Source: Clostridiaceae bacterium (GTDB lineage Bacteria; Bacillota; Clostridia; DSM-8532). From it: a stretch of 45,880 nucleotides of DNA. The DNA lies in the NCBI GenBank assembly GCA_012840245.1, contig DULR01000105.1:1-45880 (forward strand), read 5' to 3'. Positions 1-9,235 of the stretch are shown here, piece by piece. Under the pieces are notes generated by a model that worked only from the letters and a program-made list of their open reading frames with translations, searched no databases and had not been told where the DNA came from. Position numbers and translations under genes: made by a program. Within the stretch, counting starts at the first letter, position 1. Every line of letters begins with the position of its first letter.

Positions 1-1518
1 AACCCCTCACCAGGCACCAGCTCTACACCGACTCCTTCGACATCTCAATCTTCGACACCATCAGCTCCCACAGTTGATACATCTGAAAGAGTCGATCTTG
101 TTTTCTACGTAATGGGTGATCCCCCGGCAGACGAACAAGTAGTCGAAGACGCATTAAATGCCAAATTATTGGAAAAAGTGAATGCAACAGTTGACTTCCA
201 GTTCTCCACATGGACAGACTGGGCTCAGAAATACGGTCTGCAGCTTACGACCGGCGGAGCTGATCTGATTTATGTTGCCAACTGGAACAATTACGGTACA
301 TATGCAAGCTCAGGTGCATTCCTTCCTTTGGAGGATCTTCTGCAGCAATATGGACAGGATCTCTTGAGGATCGTTGACGAAGGTCTTCTGAACCAGTGTA
401 AGGTCGACGGTACACTTTATGCTATACCCAATACATGGCCCGAATACACTGTAAATGGCGTCAACTATCGTGAAGATTTAAGAGAAAAATACAATCTGCC
501 TGTTCCAAACAGCATTGAGAACCTGGAAAAATACCTTCTCGGCATCAAGGAAAAAGAGCCCAACCAACCTCTCCTTGCTGTGACCACCAGTGAGAGCCAG
601 GGCCTGACCAAAGCCTTCAACGCATTTGAAGTAATGAACTTCAAATATCCGTGGGTAACCACTGACGGACTTCCCTACGGTCTTGCCGCGAACTATGAAA
701 CACCTTCTGACGTTTATGATTACTGGAAGTCACAGGACTTCGTAGAAGACTGCAAGCTGATGAAGAAATGGGCTGATCTGGGATTCTGGTCCAAGAGCGC
801 GCTGTCTGATCCCAACATCGCTGATGCCTTCACACAGGGTCTCTGTGTCGCTGAGGTCTCAGGTATGAACCCCAACAAGAACATAGCTGCAGTTCAGACC
901 TTCCAGAACGAGCATCCGGAGTGGAAGGCTGCCTATGTAGCATTCGGCGAAGCTACCGGTGTAATTTATCCGGCTGCCGCAACCCAGAACGCAACAGCAA
1001 TTCCTCGTGATTCCAAACATCCTGAAAGAGCAATGATGGTTCTGAACCTCCTTCTCTCTGATCAGGAACTGAATGATCTTGTACAATACGGTATAAAGGG
1101 AACACATTATGAAGTGACAGAAGACGGCTATTATAAGAGGCTGTCCGAAAACTTCAACTATGAGGCCTTCAACACATGGAACCTCAGAAACAACGACTTC
1201 AAACTTGCTCAGGAAAGCGACAAGCTTCTCAATACAATGTTCGCCAAGTATCAGGAGCTCGGCGCCAAGACCAAGTTCCCGAACATCAACGTTCACGGCA
1301 ACTTCACTGAAGATTACACCGCATATCAGGTTGAGAGAGGCGCAGTATCAGACGTTATGAGACAGTATCTTGCTCCTATCCAGGCAGGATTTGTCACAGA
1401 CGTTGAGGCTGCGATCCAGGACTTCCTCCAGAGAGTTGACAATGCAGGTCTTGAGAAATGCCGCGAAGGCTTCAAGGCACAATGGCTGTCATACTGTGAA
1501 GAGTACGGATACAAATAA
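1..1518 (+). CDS. ABC sugar-importer substrate-binding lipoprotein, C-terminal part (5' end outside window)
   Basis: The reading frame is open from base 1, so the gene starts upstream and the true N-terminus is missing. The first visible ~35 residues are rich in Ser, Thr and Pro, like the linker between a lipid-anchored Cys and a binding domain. The remainder is a family 1 extracellular solute-binding fold. The C-terminal ~190 residues resemble the DUF3502 region of LipO-type binding proteins. The role would be capture of a sugar or oligosaccharide outside the membrane and delivery to a CUT1 permease pair. No partner permease lies downstream, so partners may be upstream of the window. The gene ends 18 bases before a good intrinsic terminator, making it the last gene of its transcript. 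The family is clear; the substrate is unknown. Confidence 0.85.
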   Translation, partial: NPSPGTSSTPTPSTSQSSTPSAPTVDTSERVDLVFYVMGDPPADEQVVEDALNAKLLEKVNATVDFQFSTWTDWAQKYGLQLTTGGADLIYVANWNNYGTYASSGAFLPLEDLLQQYGQDLLRIVDEGLLNQCKVDGTLYAIPNTWPEYTVNGVNYREDLREKYNLPVPNSIENLEKYLLGIKEKEPNQPLLAVTTSESQGLTKAFNAFEVMNFKYPWVTTDGLPYGLAANYETPSDVYDYWKSQDFVEDCKLMKKWADLGFWSKSALSDPNIADAFTQGLCVAEVSGMNPNKNIAAVQTFQNEHPEWKAAYVAFGEATGVIYPAAATQNATAIPRDSKHPERAMMVLNLLLSDQELNDLVQYGIKGTHYEVTEDGYYKRLSENFNYEAFNTWNLRNNDFKLAQESDKLLNTMFAKYQELGAKTKFPNINVHGNFTEDYTAYQVERGAVSDVMRQYLAPIQAGFVTDVEAAIQDFLQRVDNAGLEKCREGFKAQWLSYCEEYGYK

Positions 1519-1536
1519 TCAGCCGCTAAATAGTAA

Positions 1537-1566
1537 AGCAGCCGGTATTATCCGGCTGCTTTTTTC
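1537..1566 (+). terminator. Intrinsic terminator of the first binding-protein operon
   Basis: A 9-bp perfect stem (AGCAGCCGG paired with CCGGCTGCT) with a 6-base loop is followed by a run of seven T. It sits 18 bases after the stop codon at 1518, so it closes the upstream transcript. Confidence 0.9.
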
Positions 1567-1605
1567 AGGAATATCATACACAGCTACCAAATGGACGGTC
1601 AGGTC

Positions 1606-1614
1606 TGATATAAT
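1606..1614 (+). promoter_or_regulatory. Extended -10 promoter for the second binding-protein gene
   Basis: TGATATAAT is a perfect extended -10 element (TG, one base, TATAAT). No good -35 hexamer is seen 17 bases upstream. Transcription would start near 1621, giving a leader of about 150 bases before the start codon chosen at 1770. Confidence 0.55.
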
Positions 1615-1769
1615 ATTTATAATATATGTTCAAAAAAACAGTCTGCTCCGTATTGATATTTCTGTTGGATTTGAGTGGCCCATCTGATTCATATGGACTG
1701 GAGAGCATAAAAGAAGACCGCATTGAACTTCCGGCACCAGCAGTTTTAATCCGAAGCCGGTATTCCGGA

Positions 1770-3383
1770 ATGGAGGCGATTGCTATTTTAAGAAGCAAAA
1801 GAATAATCAACTTTATTCTTATATGTTTCATGACGATAATGCTGTCCTGCAGCAAAGAGCCTTTTACTGTGAAAGGCGCAATGGAACCGCCCGAAATCAT
1901 ACAAAGAGGTACAGGCATAATAATGCTTCCCGCAACAGATGAGCAGATAACATTAACGGTCTTTGCCGCTTTGGATTCGAATCATTACGGAGTGATAGAC
2001 GATTTTAACGAAAATCAGTTTTTTCAGGAGCTTGAAAAAAGAACCGGCGTGCATCTGGAATTTATCTCACCTCCGCTGGAAAAAGAACAGGAAGTATACA
2101 ATGAGATGATAGCATCGGGTGATTTTGCCGATATTTATACCCATGACGGAAATGTATATCCCGATGGATGGGATGCAGCCGTAGATGACGACATTTATCT
2201 CGATCTCACTCCATATCTAAAAACATATCTGAAGGATTACAACAAGGCCAGACTGAGCAATCCTGTCCTTGAAAAGCAAACAACCACCGCAGCCGGAAGA
2301 GTCGTCTGCATATACGTGTTCTATACCGAGCCCCAGCCTCCATGGATGGGTTTGCAGGTAAGGAAGGACTGGCTCGATGATTTAGGGCTCGATGTACCGG
2401 TCACCTTTGATGATTGGGAAAAGATGCTGACTCTTTTCAAAACTGAAAAGAAGGCATATGCGCCGTTGTCCATAGGCCAGCACGGTTTCATGAGCATATC
2501 CCATGCGCTGAGCGCAGGATTCCATGCCATGGAAACCCTGATGAACGTAGACGGGAAAGTCGTCTACGGACCAATCACAGACGGATGGAAGGAATACCTA
2601 AGGCTATTGAACAGATGGTACAGGAACGGTCTGATAGATCCTGATTTTATGATCAACGGGGCATGGCAGGTCGATAAGCAAATGGTCATCAACGGTGAGA
2701 CAGGCGCATGGAATGCTATGTATACGCTTATTTCCGAATATGAGAGAGCGGGGAACGGAATAAAAGTCATTCCTGTAGCGTCACCGGTGGTAAACAGGGG
2801 AGACAAGCTCCATATACGCCGCGAGGACAGCTTTATCGGGCACCCTGTTACTATCTCAACGAAGTGCAAATATCCCGATGTGGCAATGCAGATAATAAAT
2901 TATCTCTATACCGAAGAAGGAGCATTGCTGTCCAACTATGGCATCGAAAATGACACTTTTGTTTACGACAGCAACGGCAAACCTGTAGTTACCGATAAGA
3001 TCAGGAACAACCCGAAGTACAGCATGCCCCAGGCACAAGCCCTTTATCTGATGCCTCCGTCAAAATTCGGAGGGCTGTATGACTGGACAAGAGAATTATC
3101 AGCCGTTCCCGAAAAGGATCTGGTGGCATTTGAGGTCTGGGGGACTGCCGATGACGATTATATACTTCCCGAAACCCTCAACTTCGCAGGAGGAGAGGCC
3201 ATAGAAAGGGCTTCGATACTTTCTGCTGTGACAAGCTATATGAATGATTGCACAGTGAGGTTCATCGTGGGTGACATGAAGATCGAAAGAGATTGGGACA
3301 CTTATGTGCAGACCATAAAGGAAATGGGCATCGACAGAGCTATAGAAATAACACAGAAAGCCCTCGATCTGCAGAATGAATGA
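1770..3383 (+). CDS. Extracellular solute-binding lipoprotein (CUT1 sugar importer)
   Basis: A 537-residue binding protein of the family 1 type. The frame is open from 1626, but the start at 1770 is preferred because it is followed directly by a lipoprotein signal peptide: a short basic stretch, a hydrophobic core and lipobox MLSC with Cys at about residue 27. No clear ribosome site precedes this ATG. A GGAG lies just inside the frame, so a non-ATG start a few codons later cannot be excluded. The mature part shows features of oligosaccharide-binding proteins, including many Trp and Tyr residues and a conserved region near residues 340-380. It is probably transcribed alone, between a terminator upstream and a bidirectional terminator downstream. 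No permease is adjacent, so its partner is unknown. Confidence 0.8.
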   Translation: MEAIAILRSKRIINFILICFMTIMLSCSKEPFTVKGAMEPPEIIQRGTGIIMLPATDEQITLTVFAALDSNHYGVIDDFNENQFFQELEKRTGVHLEFISPPLEKEQEVYNEMIASGDFADIYTHDGNVYPDGWDAAVDDDIYLDLTPYLKTYLKDYNKARLSNPVLEKQTTTAAGRVVCIYVFYTEPQPPWMGLQVRKDWLDDLGLDVPVTFDDWEKMLTLFKTEKKAYAPLSIGQHGFMSISHALSAGFHAMETLMNVDGKVVYGPITDGWKEYLRLLNRWYRNGLIDPDFMINGAWQVDKQMVINGETGAWNAMYTLISEYERAGNGIKVIPVASPVVNRGDKLHIRREDSFIGHPVTISTKCKYPDVAMQIINYLYTEEGALLSNYGIENDTFVYDSNGKPVVTDKIRNNPKYSMPQAQALYLMPPSKFGGLYDWTRELSAVPEKDLVAFEVWGTADDDYILPETLNFAGGEAIERASILSAVTSYMNDCTVRFIVGDMKIERDWDTYVQTIKEMGIDRAIEITQKALDLQNE

Positions 3384-3406
3384 AGCAGATGCCATATTAC
3401 AAAGTA

Positions 3407-3430
3407 AAAAGAGGCCGCAGGGCCTCTTTT
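3407..3430. terminator. Bidirectional terminator between convergent genes
   Basis: A perfect 10-bp stem (AAAAGAGGCC paired with GGCCTCTTTT) with loop GCAG. The stem carries an A-run on one side and a T-run on the other, so it can terminate both the binding-protein gene on the plus strand and the chemotaxis receptor on the minus strand. Confidence 0.85.
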
Positions 3431-3458
3431 GATTTCCCTGATGGGTCTGTGTACGATA

Positions 3459-5600
3459 TTATTCCTTTGAGATCATGAACCGGCTCATTTGTTTTTCCAT
3501 TACACTTATTATGTCGTTCAGCCCATTGGACATCTCTACAAGATGATTTGCCGTATTGATCTGCTCCTCTCCGCCTGCAAGGACTTCTTCCATTGCTGCA
3601 GCTGATTCCTCGGCGATGGAGGCTATGCTGCTGACCGCGTCGCTTGCTTTGGACTGCAGCTTGTCCAGACCTTCCAGTACTTTATACGCCTGGTTGATCT
3701 CCTTCAGGATAAGGTCCATGTTATTGTCAATCTCATTGAAGATACTGGCGGTATTGCGTACAGCTTCTTCCTGACGGTTGAAAATCGAAGCCCCGTTCAT
3801 GATGATCTCTTCGGTCCTGAAAGCTTCAGAGCTGATGCGGTTTATTATGTCTGAAATACTTTTGACCGCCTCGCTGGATTGAATGGCCAGTTTTCTGACC
3901 TCCTCGGCTATGACCCCGAACCCCTTACCTGATTCTCCCGCTCTCGCAGCCTCTATGGCGGCATTAAGAGCAAGAAGATTGGTCTGCTCGCTTATGGTGC
4001 TGATGATGCCGATTATGCCTGAGATCTCATGTGTCATGGCTACAAGCTTTTTGATATCCCTCTGGATGTCTCTGGACAGGCTGACAGTGTCCTGAGTGGT
4101 AAGATTAAGGATTTCGAGTGTTGATTTGGCAGTGTTGCTGGACTCTTTTGTCTTCCGGGAGGCCTGCATGACATATGAGAAATGCTCCTCTGTTTCATGG
4201 AACTGGGAGACCAGATCGCTGATTATCACAGTCGTCTGCTCTGCATCTTTGGCTTGCTCAGCAGCTCCTGACGTGACCGACTCCACCGCTTCCATCACGT
4301 CTTTCGAGGCAGAAGCTGATTTGGAGGCTATATTATGCAGTTCCTTCGAGTTTTCTGCGACCTTTGCCACAACCGAACCGATCTCAAGAAGCAGGCTGTT
4401 CATGTTTTGCGTCATACGATTGAAGCTTTGGGACAACTGGCCTATTTCATACTTGCCCTCATATTCGGACTTTATGGTCAAGTCGCCATGTTCGACCTGC
4501 TTCAGTTTTTTGCGTATATAGTCGATAGGTCCTGATATAGACAGGGCTGTCCAGATGCCTATCCCTATGGCCGTGATAGCTACGATGACCGAAAGGAACA
4601 CCGTAAGCCGCTGTATGCGAGTTATGTCGCTGAGCAGCTCACTTACAGGTATCTGAAGATAGAAGATCCATCCGTTTGAGCATTTTCCGAACAATATGGA
4701 GGCTTCCCTGCCCGAACTGTCACTGCCGATAAAAGATCCTGTGATCAAATGCCCATTCGGGGCATCAGCCTTTATATACTCGTTTATCCTGTCAAAGACA
4801 TTGATACTGCCTATATCAGACTGATTCTTCGGAGTCAGGATCACCTTGCCTGTATCATCGAGCAACGCTGATACTGCCTTATCCCCAAAGTCGATATCCA
4901 GATTGTCTATAAACTCATTGGTTTTGATCTGGATCACCAGAGTCCCCACAATACCGCCCGAAACGGCATTTTTCAGGTTTTTCATAAGGTATATGTCCTC
5001 GGTATTGTACAGCCTGTAAAACCAGACAGGTTTATCTCCTGCCTGATTGACGGCCTGAAGCTCCGGACTTTCAAAGAACTTCCCGATAAAGGAGGTTTTT
5101 TCAAAAGGTATTGAACCGATTATTTCATTCTTTTTGACGAAGAAGATGTTCCTTATTGCATCATTTGATGAGACCAATGCTTTTATCTTGTTATCGAAAT
5201 TGCTTTCCCGGTCCAGTTTCATTTCAAACTCCGATTCGAAGCTTGAAACATCCCTGCTGACCGATTTTATGAGGTTCAGATCGCCTGTTATGATCTTTGC
5301 GGTGTTTTCCAGATTGACTATGTATCCGTCAAGTATCTCAGTTACTTTTTGTGTATACGCCAGATTCGAGGTGTTGACCTTGCCGATGAGCGATGTGCTG
5401 GCCTGGGAAGAAATGATCAGAGCTGTTATAAGGACGGGGATGATGGCGATCAGTATGTGGGAGAGGATAAGCTTTGCTTTCATCGAAATACGTTCTTTTT
5501 TCTTTCGGTCAGGATTCTTTTTGCTCAGAAGGGGCAATTCCGGCAGACTTGTTTTTTGTGCAGAGGATTTTGATACTTTACCTTTCATGAGCTTAATCAT
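3459..5600 (-). CDS. Methyl-accepting chemotaxis protein with periplasmic-type sensor
   Basis: A 713-residue membrane receptor. Residues 1-40 are a basic cytoplasmic leader and TM1 is about 43-64. Residues 65-330 form an extracellular sensor of dCache size, TM2 is about 332-356, and HAMP is about 355-405. The signalling coiled coil follows, with the highly conserved hairpin tip around 529-565 ([20 protein letters not shown]). It would relay ligand binding outside the cell to CheA/CheW and be tuned by methylation. The start at 5600 is supported by AAGGAGG ten bases upstream. The promoter at 5715-5741 fits sigma-D (flagellar/chemotaxis regulon). Its position beside two sugar-binding lipoproteins suggests, but does not show, that it senses a carbohydrate or a loaded binding protein. 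Confidence 0.95.
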   Translation of the reverse strand: MIKLMKGKVSKSSAQKTSLPELPLLSKKNPDRKKKERISMKAKLILSHILIAIIPVLITALIISSQASTSLIGKVNTSNLAYTQKVTEILDGYIVNLENTAKIITGDLNLIKSVSRDVSSFESEFEMKLDRESNFDNKIKALVSSNDAIRNIFFVKKNEIIGSIPFEKTSFIGKFFESPELQAVNQAGDKPVWFYRLYNTEDIYLMKNLKNAVSGGIVGTLVIQIKTNEFIDNLDIDFGDKAVSALLDDTGKVILTPKNQSDIGSINVFDRINEYIKADAPNGHLITGSFIGSDSSGREASILFGKCSNGWIFYLQIPVSELLSDITRIQRLTVFLSVIVAITAIGIGIWTALSISGPIDYIRKKLKQVEHGDLTIKSEYEGKYEIGQLSQSFNRMTQNMNSLLLEIGSVVAKVAENSKELHNIASKSASASKDVMEAVESVTSGAAEQAKDAEQTTVIISDLVSQFHETEEHFSYVMQASRKTKESSNTAKSTLEILNLTTQDTVSLSRDIQRDIKKLVAMTHEISGIIGIISTISEQTNLLALNAAIEAARAGESGKGFGVIAEEVRKLAIQSSEAVKSISDIINRISSEAFRTEEIIMNGASIFNRQEEAVRNTASIFNEIDNNMDLILKEINQAYKVLEGLDKLQSKASDAVSSIASIAEESAAAMEEVLAGGEEQINTANHLVEMSNGLNDIISVMEKQMSRFMISKE

Positions 5601-6004
5601 AAATTAAGTGCCTCCTTGGTAAAATTCTCAACAGTGTCTTAAAAATACACGGAACTTCGATGACAGTCACGATTTTTTGACAGCGGAAAAAGATAATATT
5701 CTCTTTACATTTTTATATTAGCCTAAAAACAGCTGTGTTTATATGGTCAAAACCAGATTATGAGTAGCAAAAGCATACTTTATGACGAATTATCCGGTTT
5801 TATATATGGAAGGTTTCAGAAGTCGGATATTTGTACTTACATAAGCTGACAGGTCCATAGTGATGCAGGTTCATCCATTGCAGCAATTTTGTACATGTTT
5901 TTCAGCAATGTAATGTATTAAAATAATGGCTATGGGATTATAGAATAAACATATCATATGCACAACAGTGAAATTTAGTCCTTTGTTGAAAGAAAGGGAA
6001 AAAT
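5601..6004. other. Divergent intergenic region between chemotaxis receptor and sugar operon
   Basis: A 404-base AT-rich stretch with no credible gene. It holds the receptor ribosome site (5611-5617, minus strand), a sigma-D-like promoter (5715-5741, minus strand) and presumably the promoter of the isomerase operon. For the latter I see only weak candidates around 5889-5924 (a TTGTAC, and TAAAAT at 5919), with poor spacing. No hairpin or known riboswitch is evident. Confidence 0.6.
5715..5741 (-). promoter_or_regulatory. Sigma-D (sigma-28) type promoter of the chemotaxis receptor
   Basis: Read on the minus strand the sequence is TAAA, 15 bases, GCTAATAT. The Bacillus sigma-D consensus is TAAA-N15-GCCGATAT, so the spacing is exact and six of eight -10 bases match. 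It lies about 110 bases upstream of the receptor start, as expected for a flagellar/chemotaxis regulon gene. Confidence 0.6.
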
Positions 6005-7378
6005 ATGTACGGGGATTTTTCTGTAGTTTTGGGGTTTGCTCCTACCAGAAGAGGGATTTTCGACAAGGAAGAGGCCTTAAAGAATAAGAATGCCATCAGG
6101 AAAGCCATCGGTGAACTTGCAGATGATGATACGAAAATAGTGGATATCGACTGGCTCAACGAAGACGGTTTTCTGATAAATGAAATGGATGTGCCGAGGG
6201 TCGCCGATTACTTCATGCAGCAGAAGGTAGATGCAGTTTTTATCGCTCACTGCAATTTCGGCTCGGAGGAAGTAGTCGGCAAGCTGGGAAAAGCGCTGGG
6301 CAAGCCTGTTCTGTTGTGGGGGCCAAGAGATGATTCCCCGCCTGCGGGCCTTGCCCCCAGGCAGACAGATACTCAATGCGGTCTGTTCGCAAGCAGCAAA
6401 AGCCTGCTGAGGCGGGGAGTCCCGTTTACATATATCGAGAACTGCAGAATCACCGACCATGCTTTTACAAAAGGATTTATCGACTTCATCAGGGTCGCTT
6501 CTGTGGTAAAAGCTTTCCGGACGATGAGGATAGGCCAGATAAGCGTAAGGCCCAAACCGTTTTTGAGCACAATGGCAAGCGAAGGAGAACTGCTTGAGCG
6601 TTTCGGGATAGAAATCATACCAGTAAATACGGTCATGGTCCTGAAAACCTTCGAACAGATAAAGAAAGAGAAGACAACCGAAATCGCTGCACTGGCTGAG
6701 GACATCAGGAGCAAGGTCAGGATCCGCGATACCAGTGAAGAACAGCTCATAAATATCGCAGCTTTGGAGCTTACTTTCAGGGATCTGGCCGACCGGTCCG
6801 GATTAAGGGCGATTGCCAGCGAATGCTGGAACACATTCTACACGATGTTCGGAGTAAGAGCCTGCTTTGTGTTTGGAGACGTCACCGACAGATGGTTCCC
6901 TGTAGCATGCGAGACCGATGTCCACGGAGCTGTTTCCTCGGCTCTGCTCGCTGCCGCTGCAAGAGGGAAGACACCAGGCTTTTTCGCAGATCTTACCATA
7001 CGGCATCCTGAAAACGACAATGCCGAACTGCTGTGGCACTGCGGCCCTTATCCGCTTTCCCTGGCCAGGGAGAACAGTGATCCGGAGATGGTGGATTGCG
7101 TCGGCAGATGGGAGATAAAGGGCGGAGATATCACCATACTCCGCTTCGACGGCTGCAGAGGGGAATATTCGCTTTTTGCCGGAAAAGCGAAGGGAACGGA
7201 CGGACCTTCAACAAATGGAAATTATGTCTGGGTCGAGGTGGACGACTGGGTCAAATGGGAGAAAAAATTCATTTATGGCCCATACATTCATCATGTTGCC
7301 GCAATACACGGCGATTATCTCGATGTCATCCGGGAAGCCTGCAGATATATGCAGGGAGTCAGGCCGGATTTTGCTTAG
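6005..7378 (+). CDS. L-fucose/L-arabinose isomerase-family protein
   Basis: A 457-residue cytoplasmic protein of the fucose/arabinose isomerase fold, which interconverts aldoses and ketoses using a divalent metal. Candidate metal ligands typical of the family are present: Glu303 in CETDVHGA, Asp329 in FFADL and a C-terminal His near 429-435 (HHVAAIHG). His345 in LWHCG is also characteristic. The start is the first ATG after a weak AAAGGG site. It is the first gene of a five-gene operon containing a reductase, class II aldolase, MFS carrier and PfkB kinase, which together would isomerise, phosphorylate and cleave a sugar. The substrate is not deducible: deoxyhexoses, pentoses or sulfoquinovose are all conceivable. 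The family assignment is confident, the specificity is not. Confidence 0.85.
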   Translation: MYGDFSVVLGFAPTRRGIFDKEEALKNKNAIRKAIGELADDDTKIVDIDWLNEDGFLINEMDVPRVADYFMQQKVDAVFIAHCNFGSEEVVGKLGKALGKPVLLWGPRDDSPPAGLAPRQTDTQCGLFASSKSLLRRGVPFTYIENCRITDHAFTKGFIDFIRVASVVKAFRTMRIGQISVRPKPFLSTMASEGELLERFGIEIIPVNTVMVLKTFEQIKKEKTTEIAALAEDIRSKVRIRDTSEEQLINIAALELTFRDLADRSGLRAIASECWNTFYTMFGVRACFVFGDVTDRWFPVACETDVHGAVSSALLAAAARGKTPGFFADLTIRHPENDNAELLWHCGPYPLSLARENSDPEMVDCVGRWEIKGGDITILRFDGCRGEYSLFAGKAKGTDGPSTNGNYVWVEVDDWVKWEKKFIYGPYIHHVAAIHGDYLDVIREACRYMQGVRPDFA

Positions 7379-7407
7379 GATATGAAGAAGGAATCGGAGG
7401 GGAAAAG

Positions 7408-8367
7408 ATGGATTACAGAAGAATGGGAAACAGCGATATTTTTCTGTCGGAAGTTTCTTTGGGCTGCTGGGTCATGGGCGGCGACTACTGGGGCGGCGCT
7501 GATGATAATGATTCCATCGGAGCCATCATTGAGGCTGTGGAGAACGGAGTGAATTTTATAGACACAGCCGAGATCTACGGAAGGGGCAGATCTGAGGAAA
7601 TCGTCGGAAAGGCCCTCAAGGGAAGACGCAGCAAAGCGGTGATATCCAGCAAGGTATGGAAAACGCACATGCGTTATGATGACGTCAAAAAAGCGTGCGA
7701 GGACAGTTTGAGACGCATGCAGACCGATTATATCGATGTATATTTCATCCATTATCCCAACGATGAAGTCGATATAGGCGAGACCATGTCTGCCATGCTG
7801 GATTTGAAAAAGGAAGGCAAAATAAGGGAAATCGGCTTGTCAAATTTTTCAATGACGCAAATGGAGGAAGCACTGAAAGCAGGACGTTATGAAGTGATCC
7901 AGCCATGCTACAGCCTGCTGTGGAGGTTCATTGAGGAAGACATAGTTCCTTACTGTATCGAGAACAATATCGGGATAGTCGCCTACAGCCCCATCGCACA
8001 GGGGATACTTACCGGGAAGTTCACAAAGGACTGGGAATTCAAAACAGGAGACAACCGTAAATCGACTCCGTTGTTCCAGCCCGGACTTTTTGAGGAATGT
8101 CTCTCGGTAGCAGACGCTCTTAAGCCATATGCCCAAAGGCATGGGAAAACCCAGGGACAGGTCGCCATAAACTGGGTCACTTCACAGCCGGGCATAACAT
8201 CGGCAATAGTCGGCGCTAGGAATGCGGCTCAAATGAAGGAAAACATGGGAGCCGCAGGCTGGAGGCTGAGCCGCCAAGAGCTCGCCGAAATAGATAAAAT
8301 CGGCCGCAGGGTGACCGACAGGCTGCCAAGATACGAAAACTTCTTCAGTACACGGATAATAGATTAA
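7408..8367 (+). CDS. Aldo/keto reductase
   Basis: A 319-residue NAD(P)H-dependent reductase with a TIM-barrel fold. The catalytic tetrad is visible as Asp52 and Tyr57 (IDTAEIYG), Lys82 (SSKVW) and His115 (FIHYP). The C-terminal cofactor region includes the SAIVGARN stretch. The frame is open further upstream, but the ATG at 7408 follows GGAGGGG by five bases and gives the usual AKR N-terminus (YRRMGNSD). It lies 29 bases after the isomerase stop. In this operon it could reduce the aldehyde released by the aldolase (as lactaldehyde reductases do) or act on the free sugar. Specificity is unknown. Confidence 0.93.
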   Translation: MDYRRMGNSDIFLSEVSLGCWVMGGDYWGGADDNDSIGAIIEAVENGVNFIDTAEIYGRGRSEEIVGKALKGRRSKAVISSKVWKTHMRYDDVKKACEDSLRRMQTDYIDVYFIHYPNDEVDIGETMSAMLDLKKEGKIREIGLSNFSMTQMEEALKAGRYEVIQPCYSLLWRFIEEDIVPYCIENNIGIVAYSPIAQGILTGKFTKDWEFKTGDNRKSTPLFQPGLFEECLSVADALKPYAQRHGKTQGQVAINWVTSQPGITSAIVGARNAAQMKENMGAAGWRLSRQELAEIDKIGRRVTDRLPRYENFFSTRIID

Positions 8368-8379
8368 AGGTGTTTTGAC

Positions 8380-9234
8380 ATGTCTCTGGAAAAAGTATGC
8401 GATATACTGAAATATGCCGACCATAACAATTTTTGTGTACCTGCATTCAATGCCTTCAATTATGAGAGCATCAAATGGATCATCGAAGCCGCCTGCGAAG
8501 AGAACAGTCCCGCCATCGTGATGCTTTATCCCGGTATGTCCTGTTTCATTCCCTTCAGCACCTTTGCTCAAATAACAAGGGATCTGGCCTCCAAAGCCAG
8601 TGTGCCTATAGGGCTGCATCTGGATCACAGCAGCTCCTATGAGGAGATCCTCTTTGCAATCAAAGAAGGCTTTACTTCGGTAATGGCAGACGGCTCAGGA
8701 CTTGATTTCGATAAAAATATCGAATTCGTCAGACAGGTCACGAAGGCTGCCCATGCCATGGGAGTCGATGTGGAGGCCGAACTGGGCAGGGTCGGTTCGG
8801 CGTCAAATGCCGATGACTTTGTAAACAGTCAATGCTATACCAGGTGCGAGGACGTGCCCGTATATATTGAAAGAACCGAAGTCGACTGCCTTGCGATTGC
8901 CATAGGAAGCGCTCACGGGAATTACATCGCCACCCCGAAGCTGGATCTGGAAAGGCTTTCGGAAATAAACAGCATCACAGACATTCCCCTGGTGCTTCAC
9001 GGGGGGACAGGCATACCCGAAGACCAGCTTGTGGGGGCAGTCAGATCAGGCATCAACAAGCTCAACATAGGAACCGAATATATGGAGCTGTTCATGTCCT
9101 CTTTAAAGTCGCAGGCTGAGAGGGGCGTAAAGAACTACTTCGCCTGCCTGAATGCGATAAAGCCTGAAGTGATCAGCTATCTGAAACGCAAAATAAATCT
9201 GCTCAAACCACGACAGGAGCATGTGGGGGCTTAA
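8380..9234 (+). CDS. Class II (zinc) ketose-bisphosphate aldolase family protein
   Basis: A 284-residue member of the FbaA/GatY/KbaY family, which cleaves ketose phosphates to dihydroxyacetone phosphate and an aldehyde. The catalytic Asp82 and zinc ligand His83 (HLDHSSS), Glu134, His179 (GSAHG) and His207 (VLHGGTG) are all in place, so it should be active. The short length fits the GatY/KbaY/IolJ side of the family. It begins 12 bases after the reductase stop behind an AAAGGTG site and its end is just before the MFS start. Together with the PfkB kinase it forms the phosphorylate-and-cleave part of the pathway. The preferred sugar phosphate cannot be read from sequence. Confidence 0.93.
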   Translation: MSLEKVCDILKYADHNNFCVPAFNAFNYESIKWIIEAACEENSPAIVMLYPGMSCFIPFSTFAQITRDLASKASVPIGLHLDHSSSYEEILFAIKEGFTSVMADGSGLDFDKNIEFVRQVTKAAHAMGVDVEAELGRVGSASNADDFVNSQCYTRCEDVPVYIERTEVDCLAIAIGSAHGNYIATPKLDLERLSEINSITDIPLVLHGGTGIPEDQLVGAVRSGINKLNIGTEYMELFMSSLKSQAERGVKNYFACLNAIKPEVISYLKRKINLLKPRQEHVGA

Positions 9235-9235
9235 G

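Noticed and set aside
5134..5607. 157-residue plus-strand frame inside the chemotaxis receptor
   Set aside because: Antisense shadow in a coding region with strong family similarity on the other strand.
7096..7407. 104-residue N-terminal extension of the aldo/keto reductase
   Set aside because: It lies inside the isomerase gene in another frame; the ATG at 7408 has a strong ribosome site and the normal family start.
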